Shown here piece after piece: positions 8,959 through 18,485 of a stretch of DNA of 64,000 bases. The stretch is from contig RIBL01000004.1 of the NCBI GenBank assembly GCA_003762875.1, positions 1 through 64,000 of the forward strand, given 5' to 3'. Position 1 is the first letter of the stretch. Every line of letters starts with the position of its first letter. This DNA comes from Muribaculaceae bacterium Isolate-110 (HZI) (lineage in GTDB: Bacteria > Bacteroidota > Bacteroidia > Bacteroidales > Muribaculaceae). Under the pieces are notes generated by a model. That model had not been told where the DNA came from. It ran no database searches and saw only the letters and a program-made list of their open reading frames with translations. Made by a program: the position numbers and the translations under genes.

Positions 8959-10203
8959 TTAAAATCCTCTCAGGATTTTGACCGCAAGTATCAGAGCCCG
9001 GCTTGTGGCCGAATTGATGACACGTTCGCGCGAACCGTTGAAACGGGCCGTCTCATAGAGCTCGCGGTCACCGCAGCGGGCGCAGATACACACCGTCCCG
9101 ACAGGCTTCTCGGGTGTACCGCCTCCTGGGCCCGCGATACCGCTCGTAGCCACCGTCACGTCAGCCCCGGTGACACGCTGCACACCCTCGGCCATCTGAC
9201 GCACCACAGGGATGCTCACCGCTCCGTGAGCGGCGATGTCATCGCCATTTACGCCGAGCACACGCGTCTTTACCTCGTTACTGTACGACACCACGCCGCC
9301 GGCCACCACATCCGATGCCCCGGCTATCAGAGTCAGTTCATGGGCTATATTGCCACCCGTGCAGCTCTCGGCCGTAGCCAATGTCAGACCTCGTCTGCGA
9401 CACTCTTCAAGCAATATCTCGGCCGGGGTCAGGTCGCGGTCGGCAAGCACAGCCGGCCCGAGTATCTCCTTGAGCCGCGCAACCTCGCGAGAAACCTCTC
9501 CGCGTATAAATGCCTCATCCTCATGATGGCCGTCAAGACGCAGACGTATCAGACCCGGCTTGGGAAGATAAGCCAGATGGAGCCACCCGGGCAACGATTC
9601 CTCCCACGGGGCTATCTTCATGGCCAGCGCGCTCTCCGTGTAGTCAGTCACCATAAGCACCGCATGCTCTATGTGCACACTCGACGGGAAACGCTCGCGC
9701 AACGCCGGAAACACCGCCTCGGCCATCATGGTCTCTGTCTCGTAAGGCACGCCCGGCATCGATACCAGCACACGCCCCTCGCGCTCAAACCACATGATGG
9801 GCGCGGTGCCCACACGGTTTTGTATCACCCGACACGAACTCGGCACCACAGCCTGAGCTTCCGTCAGAGGATTCATCTTCAGCCCGCGGCGGTCAAAGAT
9901 GCGGTGGATATTCTCGGTCACCGCCGGGTCGGTCACCATCTCGCCGCCGAAATAATCGCGCAGCACGCTCTTGGTGATGTCATCCTTGGTCGGCCCGAGA
10001 CCACCGGTGGTCAGCACCACCTGTGCCCGCTCAAACCCGCGGTCGATGGCGCGGCGTATATCATCGGCACAGTCGCTAACCGTCTGCACCTCACACACCT
10101 CCCACCCCCACGGCGAGATATGACGGGCTATCCAGCCCGAATTGGTATCGGTGACCTGCCCTATCAGCAGCTCGTCACCTATCACTATTACCGATACTTT
10201 CAT
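8959..10203 (-). CDS. cinA: CinA family protein, nicotinamide-nucleotide amidohydrolase type
   Basis: This is a full-length two-domain CinA of 414 residues. The N-terminal MoaB/COG1058 domain carries IGDELLIGQVTDTNSGWIA and TTGGLGPTKDD. The C-terminal deamidase domain carries ATAESCTGGNIAHELT and SGIAGPGGGTPEKPVGTV. Proteins of this family hydrolyse NMN to NaMN and in some lineages also act on ADP-ribose in NAD salvage. The start is 13 bases after the tsaD stop, so tsaD-cinA form an operon on the minus strand. Confidence 0.95.
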   Translation of the reverse strand: MKVSVIVIGDELLIGQVTDTNSGWIARHISPWGWEVCEVQTVSDCADDIRRAIDRGFERAQVVLTTGGLGPTKDDITKSVLRDYFGGEMVTDPAVTENIHRIFDRRGLKMNPLTEAQAVVPSSCRVIQNRVGTAPIMWFEREGRVLVSMPGVPYETETMMAEAVFPALRERFPSSVHIEHAVLMVTDYTESALAMKIAPWEESLPGWLHLAYLPKPGLIRLRLDGHHEDEAFIRGEVSREVARLKEILGPAVLADRDLTPAEILLEECRRRGLTLATAESCTGGNIAHELTLIAGASDVVAGGVVSYSNEVKTRVLGVNGDDIAAHGAVSIPVVRQMAEGVQRVTGADVTVATSGIAGPGGGTPEKPVGTVCICARCGDRELYETARFNGSRERVINSATSRALILAVKILRGF

Positions 10204-10216
10204 CGCATCTGTATTA

Positions 10217-11233
10217 TTATACGTTCACGCGCGCGTAGGGCACACTGTCGTAGCGGCAGAACTGTCGGTCGAGATACTTGTAATAACCCGCTATGGCCAC
10301 CATGGCCGCATTGTCGGTCGTAAACACTCTCGCCGGGATAAACGGCGTGAGCCCGCGGCGCACACAGTACTCCTCCACCGCATGGCGCACACCCGAGTTG
10401 GCCGACACTCCGCCGCCTATGGCGATAGTCTTCACGCCAGTCTGCTTCACAGCCTTGTCGAGCTTGTCCATGAGTATTTCTATGATAGTGCGCTGGAGCG
10501 AGGCGGCCAGATCGGCAAGATTATTCTCCACAAAATCAGGGTCGACCTTCACATTGTCGCGCAGAGTGTAGAGAAACGACGTCTTGAGTCCGCTGAAACT
10601 ATAGTCGAGCCCCGCGATGTGAGGCTTGGCAAACTTAAACCGTGACGCGTCGCCCTCGGCCGCCAGACGGTCGATGTGAGGACCGCCCGGATAAGGCAGA
10701 CCCATCACCTTGGCACACTTGTCGAAAGCCTCGCCCGCCGCATCGTCGATAGTGCGGCCGAGTATCTCCATGTCGTTATAATTGCGCACAAGTATTATCT
10801 GGCTGTTGCCGCCCGACACGAGCAGACACAGGAAAGGATATTCAGGCACAGGGTCTGACTCCTCGCGTCTGATGAAATGCGACAACACGTGTCCGTGCAG
10901 ATGGTTGACATCCACGATAGGCACCCTCAGACCGAGCGAAAGCCCCTTGGCAAATGATGTGCCCACATGCAGCGACCCAAGCAGTCCCGGGCCGCGCGTA
11001 AAAGCGATGGCCGAAAGTTCATGCTTGTCGACACCCGCACGTTTGAGAGCCGTATCGACCACCGGCACGATATTCTGCTGATGAGCGCGCGAAGCCAGTT
11101 CAGGCACCACGCCACCATACTCCGCATGCACATCCTGCGACGCGATGACATTGCTCAGCAGCACACCGTCGCGTATCACAGCCGCCGACGTATCATCGCA
11201 CGACGACTCTATTCCCAATACTATAATGCTCAT
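10217..11233 (-). CDS. tsaD: tRNA threonylcarbamoyladenosine transferase TsaD
   Basis: TsaD transfers the threonylcarbamoyl group to A37 of ANN-decoding tRNAs. I see the ASKHA-fold start (VLGIESSCDDTSAAVI), the metal-binding HLHGH, SGGNSQIILV, and GGGVSANSGVR. I chose the ATG at 11233 (MSIIVLGIESSC, 338 residues) over an upstream TTG, because family members begin directly with this strand. A -7 box TAATTTTG on the minus strand lies at 11253-11260. cinA follows. Confidence 0.97.
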   Translation of the reverse strand: MSIIVLGIESSCDDTSAAVIRDGVLLSNVIASQDVHAEYGGVVPELASRAHQQNIVPVVDTALKRAGVDKHELSAIAFTRGPGLLGSLHVGTSFAKGLSLGLRVPIVDVNHLHGHVLSHFIRREESDPVPEYPFLCLLVSGGNSQIILVRNYNDMEILGRTIDDAAGEAFDKCAKVMGLPYPGGPHIDRLAAEGDASRFKFAKPHIAGLDYSFSGLKTSFLYTLRDNVKVDPDFVENNLADLAASLQRTIIEILMDKLDKAVKQTGVKTIAIGGGVSANSGVRHAVEEYCVRRGLTPFIPARVFTTDNAAMVAIAGYYKYLDRQFCRYDSVPYARVNV

Positions 11234-11291
11234 AGCGATAAACAATTTCCCGCAAAATTACTACTTTTTCTCCAAAATCCCCCCGCCCGAC

Positions 11292-11326
11292 GCAAAAGTG
11301 TGAGCGCGCAAGCGCGAAAAGCCCCA
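11292..11326. repeat. Partial copy of the REP-element tail
   Basis: The piece AAAAGTGTGAGCGCG and the following GC-rich stretch match the segment that follows each CCGAGCTTCAGCTCGG palindrome in the array near 20.8-21.1 kb. The palindrome itself is missing here. Confidence 0.6.
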
Positions 11327-11343
11327 TTTGCCCCACCCCCCTC

Positions 11344-11374
11344 AAAAAAAGCGGCCGCCCGAGACAGGGCGGCC
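11344..11374 (-). terminator. Terminator of the OmpA-like gene
   Basis: GGCCGCCC (11353-11360) and GGGCGGCC (11367-11374) form an 8-bp stem with a six-base loop. The A-run 11344-11350 gives a T-run on the minus strand. Confidence 0.85.
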
Positions 11375-11433
11375 ACCACTTATGAGAGATAATTAGAATT
11401 GATGATGCTTCTTAACAAATAATTACGGGCACA

Positions 11434-12135
11434 TTACCGGAGAGTACCGTTATTGGCGGCATCGATCATCTGCTGATTGGCAGTGATATAAATCTCCACG
11501 CGGCGGTTCTGCGCGCGCCCCTCGGCAGTAGCGTTTGAAGCCACATAATCCTGCATAGGCAGACCCTCGGCCGAAAGACGGTTGGCGGCTACACCGCTGT
11601 TGAGAAGATAATTGCGCACGGCATCGGCACGACCGGTCGACACGCGCTGGTTCACAGCCAGAGTGCCGGTATCGTCAGTATAGCCATAAATCTGCACATT
11701 GGTGTCGGGATTGCTGATAAGCGACGACGCAAACTTAGTCAGGTCGGTCTTCGCGCTCGAGCTCAGTGTAGTGCCGTTGGTCGGGAAAAGAATACCGCCG
11801 TTAAATGTCACCTTGATAGCCTGGAGACCGTTAGAGTCGGTAGTCTTCTCTATCTGGGCCTGCTTGGCAAGCTCGGCCTCAAGCTCGGCCTGCTGCTTGT
11901 CCATCTTCTTGCCGATGAGCACACCTGCGCCCGTACCTACGGCTGCACCGATGGCCGCACCGATGGCCGCACCCTTGCCGCCGCCGATGAGCGCGCCCAG
12001 ACCGGCTCCTACGCCGGCACCGCCGCCACCGCCGATGAGGGCACCTTTACCTGTATTGCTCATTGACGAGCAACCTGTCATACCGAGCACGCACACTGCA
12101 AGCACAGGTATACCTATTACTTTCAGAAATTTCAT
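11434..12135 (-). CDS. OmpA family outer-membrane lipoprotein (YiaD-like)
   Basis: A 233-residue envelope protein. The lipobox is MTGC (Cys22). A glycine-zipper region (GGGGGAGVGAGLGALIGG, about 32-75) follows, then a short helix rich in Glu/Gln and the peptidoglycan-binding OmpA C-terminal domain (about 110-225) with IYGYTDDTG, RADAVRNYLL and AQNRRVEIYI. It is expected to link the outer membrane to peptidoglycan. A TATATTTG -7 box on the minus strand lies at 12173-12180. It has its own terminator. Confidence 0.93.
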   Translation of the reverse strand: MKFLKVIGIPVLAVCVLGMTGCSSMSNTGKGALIGGGGGAGVGAGLGALIGGGKGAAIGAAIGAAVGTGAGVLIGKKMDKQQAELEAELAKQAQIEKTTDSNGLQAIKVTFNGGILFPTNGTTLSSSAKTDLTKFASSLISNPDTNVQIYGYTDDTGTLAVNQRVSTGRADAVRNYLLNSGVAANRLSAEGLPMQDYVASNATAEGRAQNRRVEIYITANQQMIDAANNGTLR

Positions 12136-12253
12136 AATCTATTTTTTTAAGTTAATTTTGTTAATCCTGATGCAAATATACAAAGAATATTTGATGAAAA
12201 TTACCAAAATCTGCAATAATTCGATTAACAGGGCATTACGCCCGACATATACC

Positions 12254-12418
12254 TCACACTCCGCCGGCCAGTCCTAAGGCCGCCGGCAACACCGAAGCGG
12301 CCACATCCGTGTCGCCAAACAGGTCGGCCACCGTAAGCCACACAAGCAGCAGCACTATCAGCACCACCACTCCTATCACAAGCCACAACGGCACTCGTCT
12401 TGTATCCTTGTCACTCAT
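12254..12418 (-). CDS. Small single-pass membrane protein
   Basis: A 54-residue protein starting MSDKDTRRVPLWLVIG, with one strong membrane helix (VVVLIVLLLVWLTVA) and a short hydrophobic tail. An upstream ATG would add 33 residues that look random, so I prefer the start at 12418. No family is recognised. It is divergent from the gene at 12544. Confidence 0.5.
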   Translation of the reverse strand: MSDKDTRRVPLWLVIGVVVLIVLLLVWLTVADLFGDTDVAASVLPAALGLAGGV

Positions 12419-12543
12419 AACAATAGTTGTAAGATTATCATTTTTATACGCTATATCCATCAAAACACCCGACAACGCATAATTGTTAGAGGAATTTTCG
12501 TTAATTTTGTCCGACAATCAACCATAGCAATACCCCCGACCAC

Positions 12544-13128
12544 ATGCAATACAACCAGATGCAGATCATCAAACGCCGTTTTTTCGCCATGCGCAACGGC
12601 ATCATAGCCGACACCCTGCGCAAAGCCGGACTCAACTACCGCATGATATTCGGCCTCAACCTGCCGCAGATCACCGACATCGCCGCCGACCTGCCCCACA
12701 CCCCCTCGCTGGCCGCCGAGCTATGGGCCGACACACGCACTCGCGAGAGCCTCCTCCTCGCCCCGATGCTCTATCCCGTCATGGAAATGAGTACCGGCAC
12801 CGCCGCCGCATGGCTCGCACAGGCTCCCACCACCGAAGTGGCCGACGTGCTGTGCCTCCGCCTCCTGCGCCGTCACCCCGACGCCCTCGCCATAGCCCTC
12901 GACGCGCTCGACGCTCCCGCCGATATCACACGCTACACAGCCCTGCGCCTGCTCTTCAACCTCCTCATCCTCGCCCAATCACCCTCCTCCGACACCCACA
13001 ACCAGGCCGCCGCGCTCGCCGCCGACATACGCCCTCACATCGAGGCCGCACTCGCCTCAGCCACCCCTCTCACACGCCCCATAGCCGCGCAACTTCTCGA
13101 TGAAATAGACTTCTCCCTCGAAAGCTGA
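12544..13128 (+). CDS. Helical-repeat protein resembling the DNA alkylation repair family
   Basis: A 194-residue all-helical protein (MRNGIIADTLRKAGLNYRMI, LPQITDIAADL, DAPADITRYTALRLLFNLL) with HEAT-like helix pairs. Bacteroidota proteins of this size and opening are often labelled DNA alkylation repair. The catalytic tryptophan/aspartate set of AlkC/AlkD cannot be confirmed by eye, so activity is uncertain. A TAATTTTG -7 box sits at 12502-12509. Confidence 0.65.
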   Translation: MQYNQMQIIKRRFFAMRNGIIADTLRKAGLNYRMIFGLNLPQITDIAADLPHTPSLAAELWADTRTRESLLLAPMLYPVMEMSTGTAAAWLAQAPTTEVADVLCLRLLRRHPDALAIALDALDAPADITRYTALRLLFNLLILAQSPSSDTHNQAAALAADIRPHIEAALASATPLTRPIAAQLLDEIDFSLES

Positions 13129-13158
13129 GGTATTTTTTACAAAAAATTAACCCGTTTA

Positions 13159-13189
13159 TTTGCAAAAACACTCTTTTATCGTAAATTTG
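13159..13189 (+). promoter_or_regulatory. Consensus promoter of the peptide transporter
   Basis: TTTG at 13159-13162, 19 bases, TAAATTTG at 13182-13189, 35 bases before the start codon. Confidence 0.8.
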
Positions 13190-13224
13190 CACCTGATCAA
13201 TACCAAATCCTTATACCAATCATT

Positions 13225-14745
13225 ATGTTCAAGAACCATCCCAAGGGCCTGATACCTGCGGCCCTGAGCAACATGGGCGAACGATTCGGCTACTACATCA
13301 TGAACGCTGTTCTCGTCCTGTTCCTTTGCTCCAAGTTCGGCCTCAATGAAGAGACGAGCACACTCATCTACTCATTCTTCTATGCCGGCATCTACGTTCT
13401 CAGCCTCGTGGGCGGATACATTGCCGACAAGACCTGCAACTACAAGGGTACTATCATCTCGGGCCTCCTCGTCATGACCTTTGGCTACGTGATTCTTGCC
13501 ATACCCATTCTCGCCACCGAGGGCAACACCTCCTGGCTCCTCACGGTGACCTGCGTCGCGCTCTTCCTCATCGCCTTCGGCAACGGTCTCTTCAAAGGCA
13601 ACCTCCAGGCCATCGTCGGTCAGCTCTACGACAATCCCAAATATAGCTCGCAGCGTGACTCCGGCTTCCAGATATTCTACGTATTCATCAACATCGGCGG
13701 TGTCCTCGCCCCCTTCGTGGCTCCCATGCTCCGTAGCTGGTGGCTCAACGCCAACGGCATGTCCTACAACGCGTCATTCCCCGCCATGTGTCATGAATAC
13801 CTCAGCGTCGCCGACTCCATGACCGATGAAAACATGAACAATCTCTACGCCCTCGCCACAGCCGTAGGCCACCATGGCGAAGAGATGTCAGAGTTCTGCA
13901 CACGCTACCTCGACGTATTCAACACCGGCATCCACTACTCATTCATCGCATCGGTTGCCGCCATGCTCATCTCACTCACCGTATTCCTCTGCGTCAAGAA
14001 AGGCCTCCCCTCGCCCGTGCGTCAGGCCGCTACCGAGGATGCCGGCTACACACAGGAGGAGAAGACCGCAATGGCCAAGGAAATCAAGCAGCGCATGTAT
14101 GCACTCTTCGCAGTGCTCGGCATAGCCATCTTCTTCTGGTTCTCTTTCCACCAGAACGGCACCTCCATGTCGCTCTTCGCACGTGACTTCGTCGACACCT
14201 CCACCATCGCCCCCGAGATATGGCAGGCTGTCAACCCCTTCTTTGTCATCGTGCTCACACCCCTCATCATCCTCCTCTTCTCATCGCTCTCGCGTAAAGG
14301 CAAAGAGATTTCCACTCCCCGCAAGATTGCAATCGGCATGGGGCTCGCCGGCATCGCCTACCTCTTCCTGACCATCTACTCGCTCTATATGGGCTATCCC
14401 TCCGGCACAGAGTTCCGCGCTCTCAGCGAAGCCGCCAAGGCCGGGCTCCTCTCCGGTCCCTGGGTGCTCATCCTCTACTACTTCTTCATGACCGTGGCCG
14501 AGCTCTTCATCTCGCCCCTCGGACTCTCGTTCGTATCCAAGGTAGCCCCCAAGCACATGCAGGGTCTCTGCCAGGGTCTCTGGCTCGGTGCCACAGCCGT
14601 GGGTAACCTCATGCTCTGGATCGGCCCGCTGATCTACAACAAAGCCCCCATCTGGGTAGCCTGGGCCGTGTTCCTCGCTGTCTGCATCATCTCGATGGGC
14701 ATCATGTTCGCCATGGTGAAATGGCTCGAGAGAGTGACCAAGTAA
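13225..14745 (+). CDS. Proton-dependent oligopeptide transporter (POT/PTR2 family)
   Basis: A 506-residue inner-membrane peptide/proton symporter with about 12-14 helices. The family signature of helix 1 is present as NMGERFGYYIMNA, where the usual ExxER reads NxxER: the first Glu is replaced by Asn and the core ER pair is kept. QIFYVFINIGGVLAPFVAP matches the PTR2 signature in helices 4-5. C-terminal helices contain LFISPLGLSFVSKVAPKHMQG, typical of the family. It has its own promoter and terminator. Confidence 0.95.
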   Translation: MFKNHPKGLIPAALSNMGERFGYYIMNAVLVLFLCSKFGLNEETSTLIYSFFYAGIYVLSLVGGYIADKTCNYKGTIISGLLVMTFGYVILAIPILATEGNTSWLLTVTCVALFLIAFGNGLFKGNLQAIVGQLYDNPKYSSQRDSGFQIFYVFINIGGVLAPFVAPMLRSWWLNANGMSYNASFPAMCHEYLSVADSMTDENMNNLYALATAVGHHGEEMSEFCTRYLDVFNTGIHYSFIASVAAMLISLTVFLCVKKGLPSPVRQAATEDAGYTQEEKTAMAKEIKQRMYALFAVLGIAIFFWFSFHQNGTSMSLFARDFVDTSTIAPEIWQAVNPFFVIVLTPLIILLFSSLSRKGKEISTPRKIAIGMGLAGIAYLFLTIYSLYMGYPSGTEFRALSEAAKAGLLSGPWVLILYYFFMTVAELFISPLGLSFVSKVAPKHMQGLCQGLWLGATAVGNLMLWIGPLIYNKAPIWVAWAVFLAVCIISMGIMFAMVKWLERVTK

Positions 14746-14775
14746 GGCTCAGCATCTTATTAACAAAATATTAAC

Positions 14776-14805
14776 AATCGGCCTCCGCTTGCGGGGGCCG
14801 ATTTT
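14776..14805 (+). terminator. Terminator of the peptide transporter
   Basis: AATCGGCC (14776-14783) pairs with GGCCGATT (14796-14803) around an inner CCGC/GCGG stem, followed by a T-rich tail. Confidence 0.88.
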
Positions 14806-14858
14806 ATTATGTAACTTTGCGCCCTCATTACGAAAATACACGTTTCCAATCATAACCA

Positions 14859-17201
14859 ATGCGTATCCCCACAGCCACAATCACGCTCCTGTCACTCCTC
14901 CTGACATTTCTCTCCGCCGGAGCCGCCCCCGCCGACACTCCCGTGACCTATGCACCGGCCGACACCGCCGCCCTGCAGCTCGGCGAAGTCAGCGTGACAT
15001 CCATCAAGCAGTCATCATCGCTCCTGCGCCAGCCCGTGACAGTCACCACAGTAAGCCAGGGACAGATCGAGCGGTTCAACATAGCCGGAATGAAAGGCGT
15101 AAGCGAAATCGCCCCCAACTTCTTCATGCCCGACTACGGCTCACGCATGACATCCTCCATCTACGTGCGCGGCATCGGGGCTCGCATCGACCAGTCGGCC
15201 GTCGGACTCAACATCGACAATATCCCCTATCTCAACAAAAACGGCTTTGACTTCGACATGCTCGACGTCGAGCGCATCGAAGTGCTCCGCGGCCCCCAGT
15301 CGACCCTCTACGGCCGCAACACCATCGCCGGACTCATCAACGTCTACACCCTCTCGCCCATGTCATGGCAGGGCGTGCGCATCATGGCCGAGGGGAGCAT
15401 TCCCGCCGCCGGACGTGCCGGCATAGGCATCTATCAGAAACTCGCGCCGCGCCTGGCCATGAGCCTCAACGGTTACGTATCCCACACCCACGGATACTTC
15501 CGCAACCTCCACAACGGCAAGCGCGCCGACGCCTCAACCGACTTCTCCGGCCGATGGAAGACCCACTGGCGGCCCACTGACCGACTGAGCTTCGAAAACG
15601 TCCTCTCGGCCGGACACGCCCGCCAGAGCGGCTATCCCTATGCCTACGTCGAGACCGGCGACATCAACTATAACGACACCTGCTTCTACCGACGCACCTC
15701 GGTGACCGACGGTCTCACAGTCCGCTGGGCCGGACCGTCGGTGAGCATAGCCTCCATCACAGGCTTGCAGTTTCTCAGCGACAATATGACGCTCGACCAG
15801 GACTTCCTCCCTGAAAGCTACTTCACCCTCACCCAGCGTCAGCTAGACCGCAGCATCACGCAGGACATCGTAGTGCGCGGCCACAAAGGCGGCTACTCAT
15901 GGCTCGCCGGAGCATTCGCCTTCTACAAATACGGCTCCATGACCGCCCCCGTGACATTCAAGGAGGACGGCATCGAAAACCTCATCCTCTCCAATATCCG
16001 CGGCAACATGCCCTCGTTCATACAGCTCGACTGGGCCGACGACAACTTCCTGCTCGGCAGCGATTTCCGCCACCACGTCAGCGGAGCCGCCCTCTATCAC
16101 CAGAGCACCTACGACCTCGGCCCCTGGAGCTTCGCTCTCAACATGCGCTTTGACTACGAGCACACCGCCCTCTCCTACCGCAGCAACTGCGCCACCGGGG
16201 CCGTCGGCTCGGTCAACCTCCCGCAGCTCCCGCGTCCCATACCCTTCACACTCTCGGCCGACATCGACGAGGCCGGTCGCCTCAAGCAGACATTCCGCCA
16301 GTTTCTGCCCAAACTCAGCGTCACCTACAATCTCCGCAACTCGGCCGTATTTCTCTCGGTCGCCAAAGGCTATAAGTCGGGCGGATTCAACACCCAGATG
16401 TTCAGCGACTTTCTCCAGCAGCAGATGATAACCCAAATGAAGGACCAGGCCCTCGACCTCATGACAGGCATGATGCCGGGCGCAGGCGGCTCAGGCTCCG
16501 GCTCTGCCACACGCCCCGCCGACACCTCAGCCGACACTCCGCAATACACCGCCGCCGACTACGTGTCCTACAAGCCCGAGACCTCATGGAACTACGAGCT
16601 GGGCGGACACTTCTCCTGCGACGAAGGCCGCGTCTACTCCACCTTCTCGGCCTTCTACATCGACGTGCGCGACCAGCAGATTACTGTCTTCCCCGAAGGC
16701 AATTCCACCGGACGCATGATGACCAACGCAGGACGCTCACGCTCATTCGGCGCGGAGCTCACACTGCGTTACACACCCACCGACCGATGGCGGTTTGACC
16801 TCTCCTACGGCTACACCAACGCACGCTTCCGCCGCTTCATCGACGCCGGAAAAGACCTCGCAGGCAACCGCATACCCTATGCCCCCTCCAACACCCTCTT
16901 CCTTGCCGCCTCCTACCGCCTGCCCCTGCACGGCGCATTTATCGACGCCATCAGCTTCAGCCCCACACTCCGCGGCACAGGCTCAATCTACTGGGACGAG
17001 GAAAACCTCTACCGACAGCCCTTCTACGCCGAGCTCGGAGCCTCAGTGCGATTCCACCACTCACGCTTCACCCTCGACCTCTGGGGCAAAAACCTCACCG
17101 ACACCCGCTTTGACGTATTCCGCTACTCATCCGTGGGCAATGACTTCTTCCAGCGCGGCAAGCCTCTCCGCGGCGGTGTCACCCTGCGGCTCAACCTCTA
17201 A
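14859..17201 (+). CDS. TonB-dependent receptor
   Basis: A 780-residue outer-membrane receptor. The signal peptide ends near AGAAPA. The plug domain (about 45-165) has SIYVRGIGARID and VERIEVLRGPQSTLYGRNTIAGLINVYT, followed by a 22-strand type barrel. Unlike the SusC protein at 0.2 kb it has no carboxypeptidase-like N-terminal domain and no SusD partner, so the ligand is more likely a siderophore, cofactor or other small ligand than a glycan. That is inference from architecture only. A TAACTTTG -7 box lies at 14812-14819. Confidence 0.92.
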   Translation: MRIPTATITLLSLLLTFLSAGAAPADTPVTYAPADTAALQLGEVSVTSIKQSSSLLRQPVTVTTVSQGQIERFNIAGMKGVSEIAPNFFMPDYGSRMTSSIYVRGIGARIDQSAVGLNIDNIPYLNKNGFDFDMLDVERIEVLRGPQSTLYGRNTIAGLINVYTLSPMSWQGVRIMAEGSIPAAGRAGIGIYQKLAPRLAMSLNGYVSHTHGYFRNLHNGKRADASTDFSGRWKTHWRPTDRLSFENVLSAGHARQSGYPYAYVETGDINYNDTCFYRRTSVTDGLTVRWAGPSVSIASITGLQFLSDNMTLDQDFLPESYFTLTQRQLDRSITQDIVVRGHKGGYSWLAGAFAFYKYGSMTAPVTFKEDGIENLILSNIRGNMPSFIQLDWADDNFLLGSDFRHHVSGAALYHQSTYDLGPWSFALNMRFDYEHTALSYRSNCATGAVGSVNLPQLPRPIPFTLSADIDEAGRLKQTFRQFLPKLSVTYNLRNSAVFLSVAKGYKSGGFNTQMFSDFLQQQMITQMKDQALDLMTGMMPGAGGSGSGSATRPADTSADTPQYTAADYVSYKPETSWNYELGGHFSCDEGRVYSTFSAFYIDVRDQQITVFPEGNSTGRMMTNAGRSRSFGAELTLRYTPTDRWRFDLSYGYTNARFRRFIDAGKDLAGNRIPYAPSNTLFLAASYRLPLHGAFIDAISFSPTLRGTGSIYWDEENLYRQPFYAELGASVRFHHSRFTLDLWGKNLTDTRFDVFRYSSVGNDFFQRGKPLRGGVTLRLNL

Positions 17202-17302
17202 ACAACCTCTAACATTTATTGATATTATTTGCACATCCTCTCGGCAATAAACCCCTCACACCTGCGTTTGAATCATTGACAATAACAACAATATCATATA
17301 TA

Positions 17303-18229
17303 ATGAAGAAAATTATCCTTTCAGCAGCCATCGCGCTCTCGGCTCTTGCCTTCACTTCATGTCTCAGCTCAAGCGGTGAGAGCAAGAACGAAGCCACCAT
17401 AACCTACGGAGGCTCTCTCTGCTTCAACCGCGTCACCGACCTCCAGACAGGCGAGACTTTCAACACATCCGACCCGCAATACTCCTTCCTCCTCGACTAC
17501 ACCAACCAGCTCGTCACCCCCTCGATGACCAACCTCAAGCTCGCGGAAGATGCCTCGGGTCTCTCCTTCAAGCTCCCCTCGCTCAAGGTCAACCTCAACT
17601 CGCAGGACTACTCCTACACCGTCAACGGCATCGACCTCATCCCCGAAGGCGCGTCTCAGCAATACGTCTTCTCAACCTTCTCGTTCAAGGCCATCGACCG
17701 CGCCTTCCGCACCAACAGCGGCACCTACATCTACTCGCCCGTCTATGACATCTCCTACACCGTCAACGGTCGCTACAGCGTGACAGTCTATCCCACCCGT
17801 TACGACCTGCTCGGCACCACCACATCCAACGCCGACGGCAAAGACCCCTACACCTCCACCAAACCCATCTACTCCATCACTCTTGACACAAGCAAGAAGA
17901 CTGCCAACCTCACCCTCACCGACGCCGTCTTCGCCTCAGGCCACACCACAATGAAATTCGGAGTCAAAGACCTCCCCTATGAAATCATGTCAGACGGCAG
18001 CATCGAGATAAAGACCCCCGCCGACGAGAAATCACAGATAGTCGACACAGCCGGTGACGTCAAGAACGCCTACCTCTCTGGCATAACCATCCATATCAGC
18101 GTCCCCACAAGCCGCGGATCCTACATATCATTCCACGCCAACATCCCCGGCATGCAGGGCTCGGCCTCCGATGACGAGTATGACGTAAGAGCCAATCTCT
18201 CCTACTACATACCCACCACTGAAGACTAA
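17303..18229 (+). CDS. Lipoprotein of unknown function, downstream of the TonB receptor
   Basis: This 308-residue protein starts MKKIILSAAIALSALAFTSC, with the lipobox Cys at residue 20. The rest is rich in beta structure and Ser/Thr/Tyr, with apparently repeated sandwich-like halves (LPSLKVNLNSQDYSYTVNGI, LTDAVFASGHTTMKFGVKDL). An in-frame extension to 17219 lacks signal-peptide character and was rejected. It lies 101 bases after the receptor gene and may be its accessory protein. TATTATTTGCAC at about 17223 could be a separate promoter. Confidence 0.75.
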   Translation: MKKIILSAAIALSALAFTSCLSSSGESKNEATITYGGSLCFNRVTDLQTGETFNTSDPQYSFLLDYTNQLVTPSMTNLKLAEDASGLSFKLPSLKVNLNSQDYSYTVNGIDLIPEGASQQYVFSTFSFKAIDRAFRTNSGTYIYSPVYDISYTVNGRYSVTVYPTRYDLLGTTTSNADGKDPYTSTKPIYSITLDTSKKTANLTLTDAVFASGHTTMKFGVKDLPYEIMSDGSIEIKTPADEKSQIVDTAGDVKNAYLSGITIHISVPTSRGSYISFHANIPGMQGSASDDEYDVRANLSYYIPTTED

Positions 18230-18308
18230 AAGTGTTAACGTAAGTTAAACACCACAATCATAAAAACCATTTTCAAAATACCGTGTTATAATGGTGTAGT
18301 TACTATTA

Positions 18309-18386
18309 TTTGCACTGTGTTTTCATGGTATTAGATTTAAGGTTAAAGACAACGGGTCATCGTGATGATGACCCGTTAGTTTTTTT
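18309..18386 (+). ncRNA. Probable Bacteroidales small RNA with its own terminator
   Basis: A promoter-like CTATTATTTG (18303-18312) is followed by a T-rich stretch, TTTTCATGG (about 18319-18327), then TTAGATTTAAGGTTAA (18331-18346) and a strong terminator at 18351-18386. From memory this block closely resembles a short intergenic sequence found repeatedly in Bacteroides genomes, consistent with the Rfam Bacteroidales-1 motif or the FopS family of paralogous sRNAs. Which of these it is cannot be settled by eye. Expected transcript length is about 70 nt. There is no ORF. Confidence 0.55.
18351..18386 (+). terminator. Strong intrinsic terminator
   Basis: AACGGGTCATC (18351-18361) pairs perfectly with GATGACCCGTT (18367-18377) around a five-base loop, followed by a run of seven T (18380-18386). 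Confidence 0.92.
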
Positions 18387-18485
18387 AGCACACCTCATGC
18401 ACACCGAGCAAAAAAAATCACTAACTTTGCCGTCGCAAGTCAAAAGGCCATCCAACCGCCATAACCACCTAAGGACTTAGTAACC

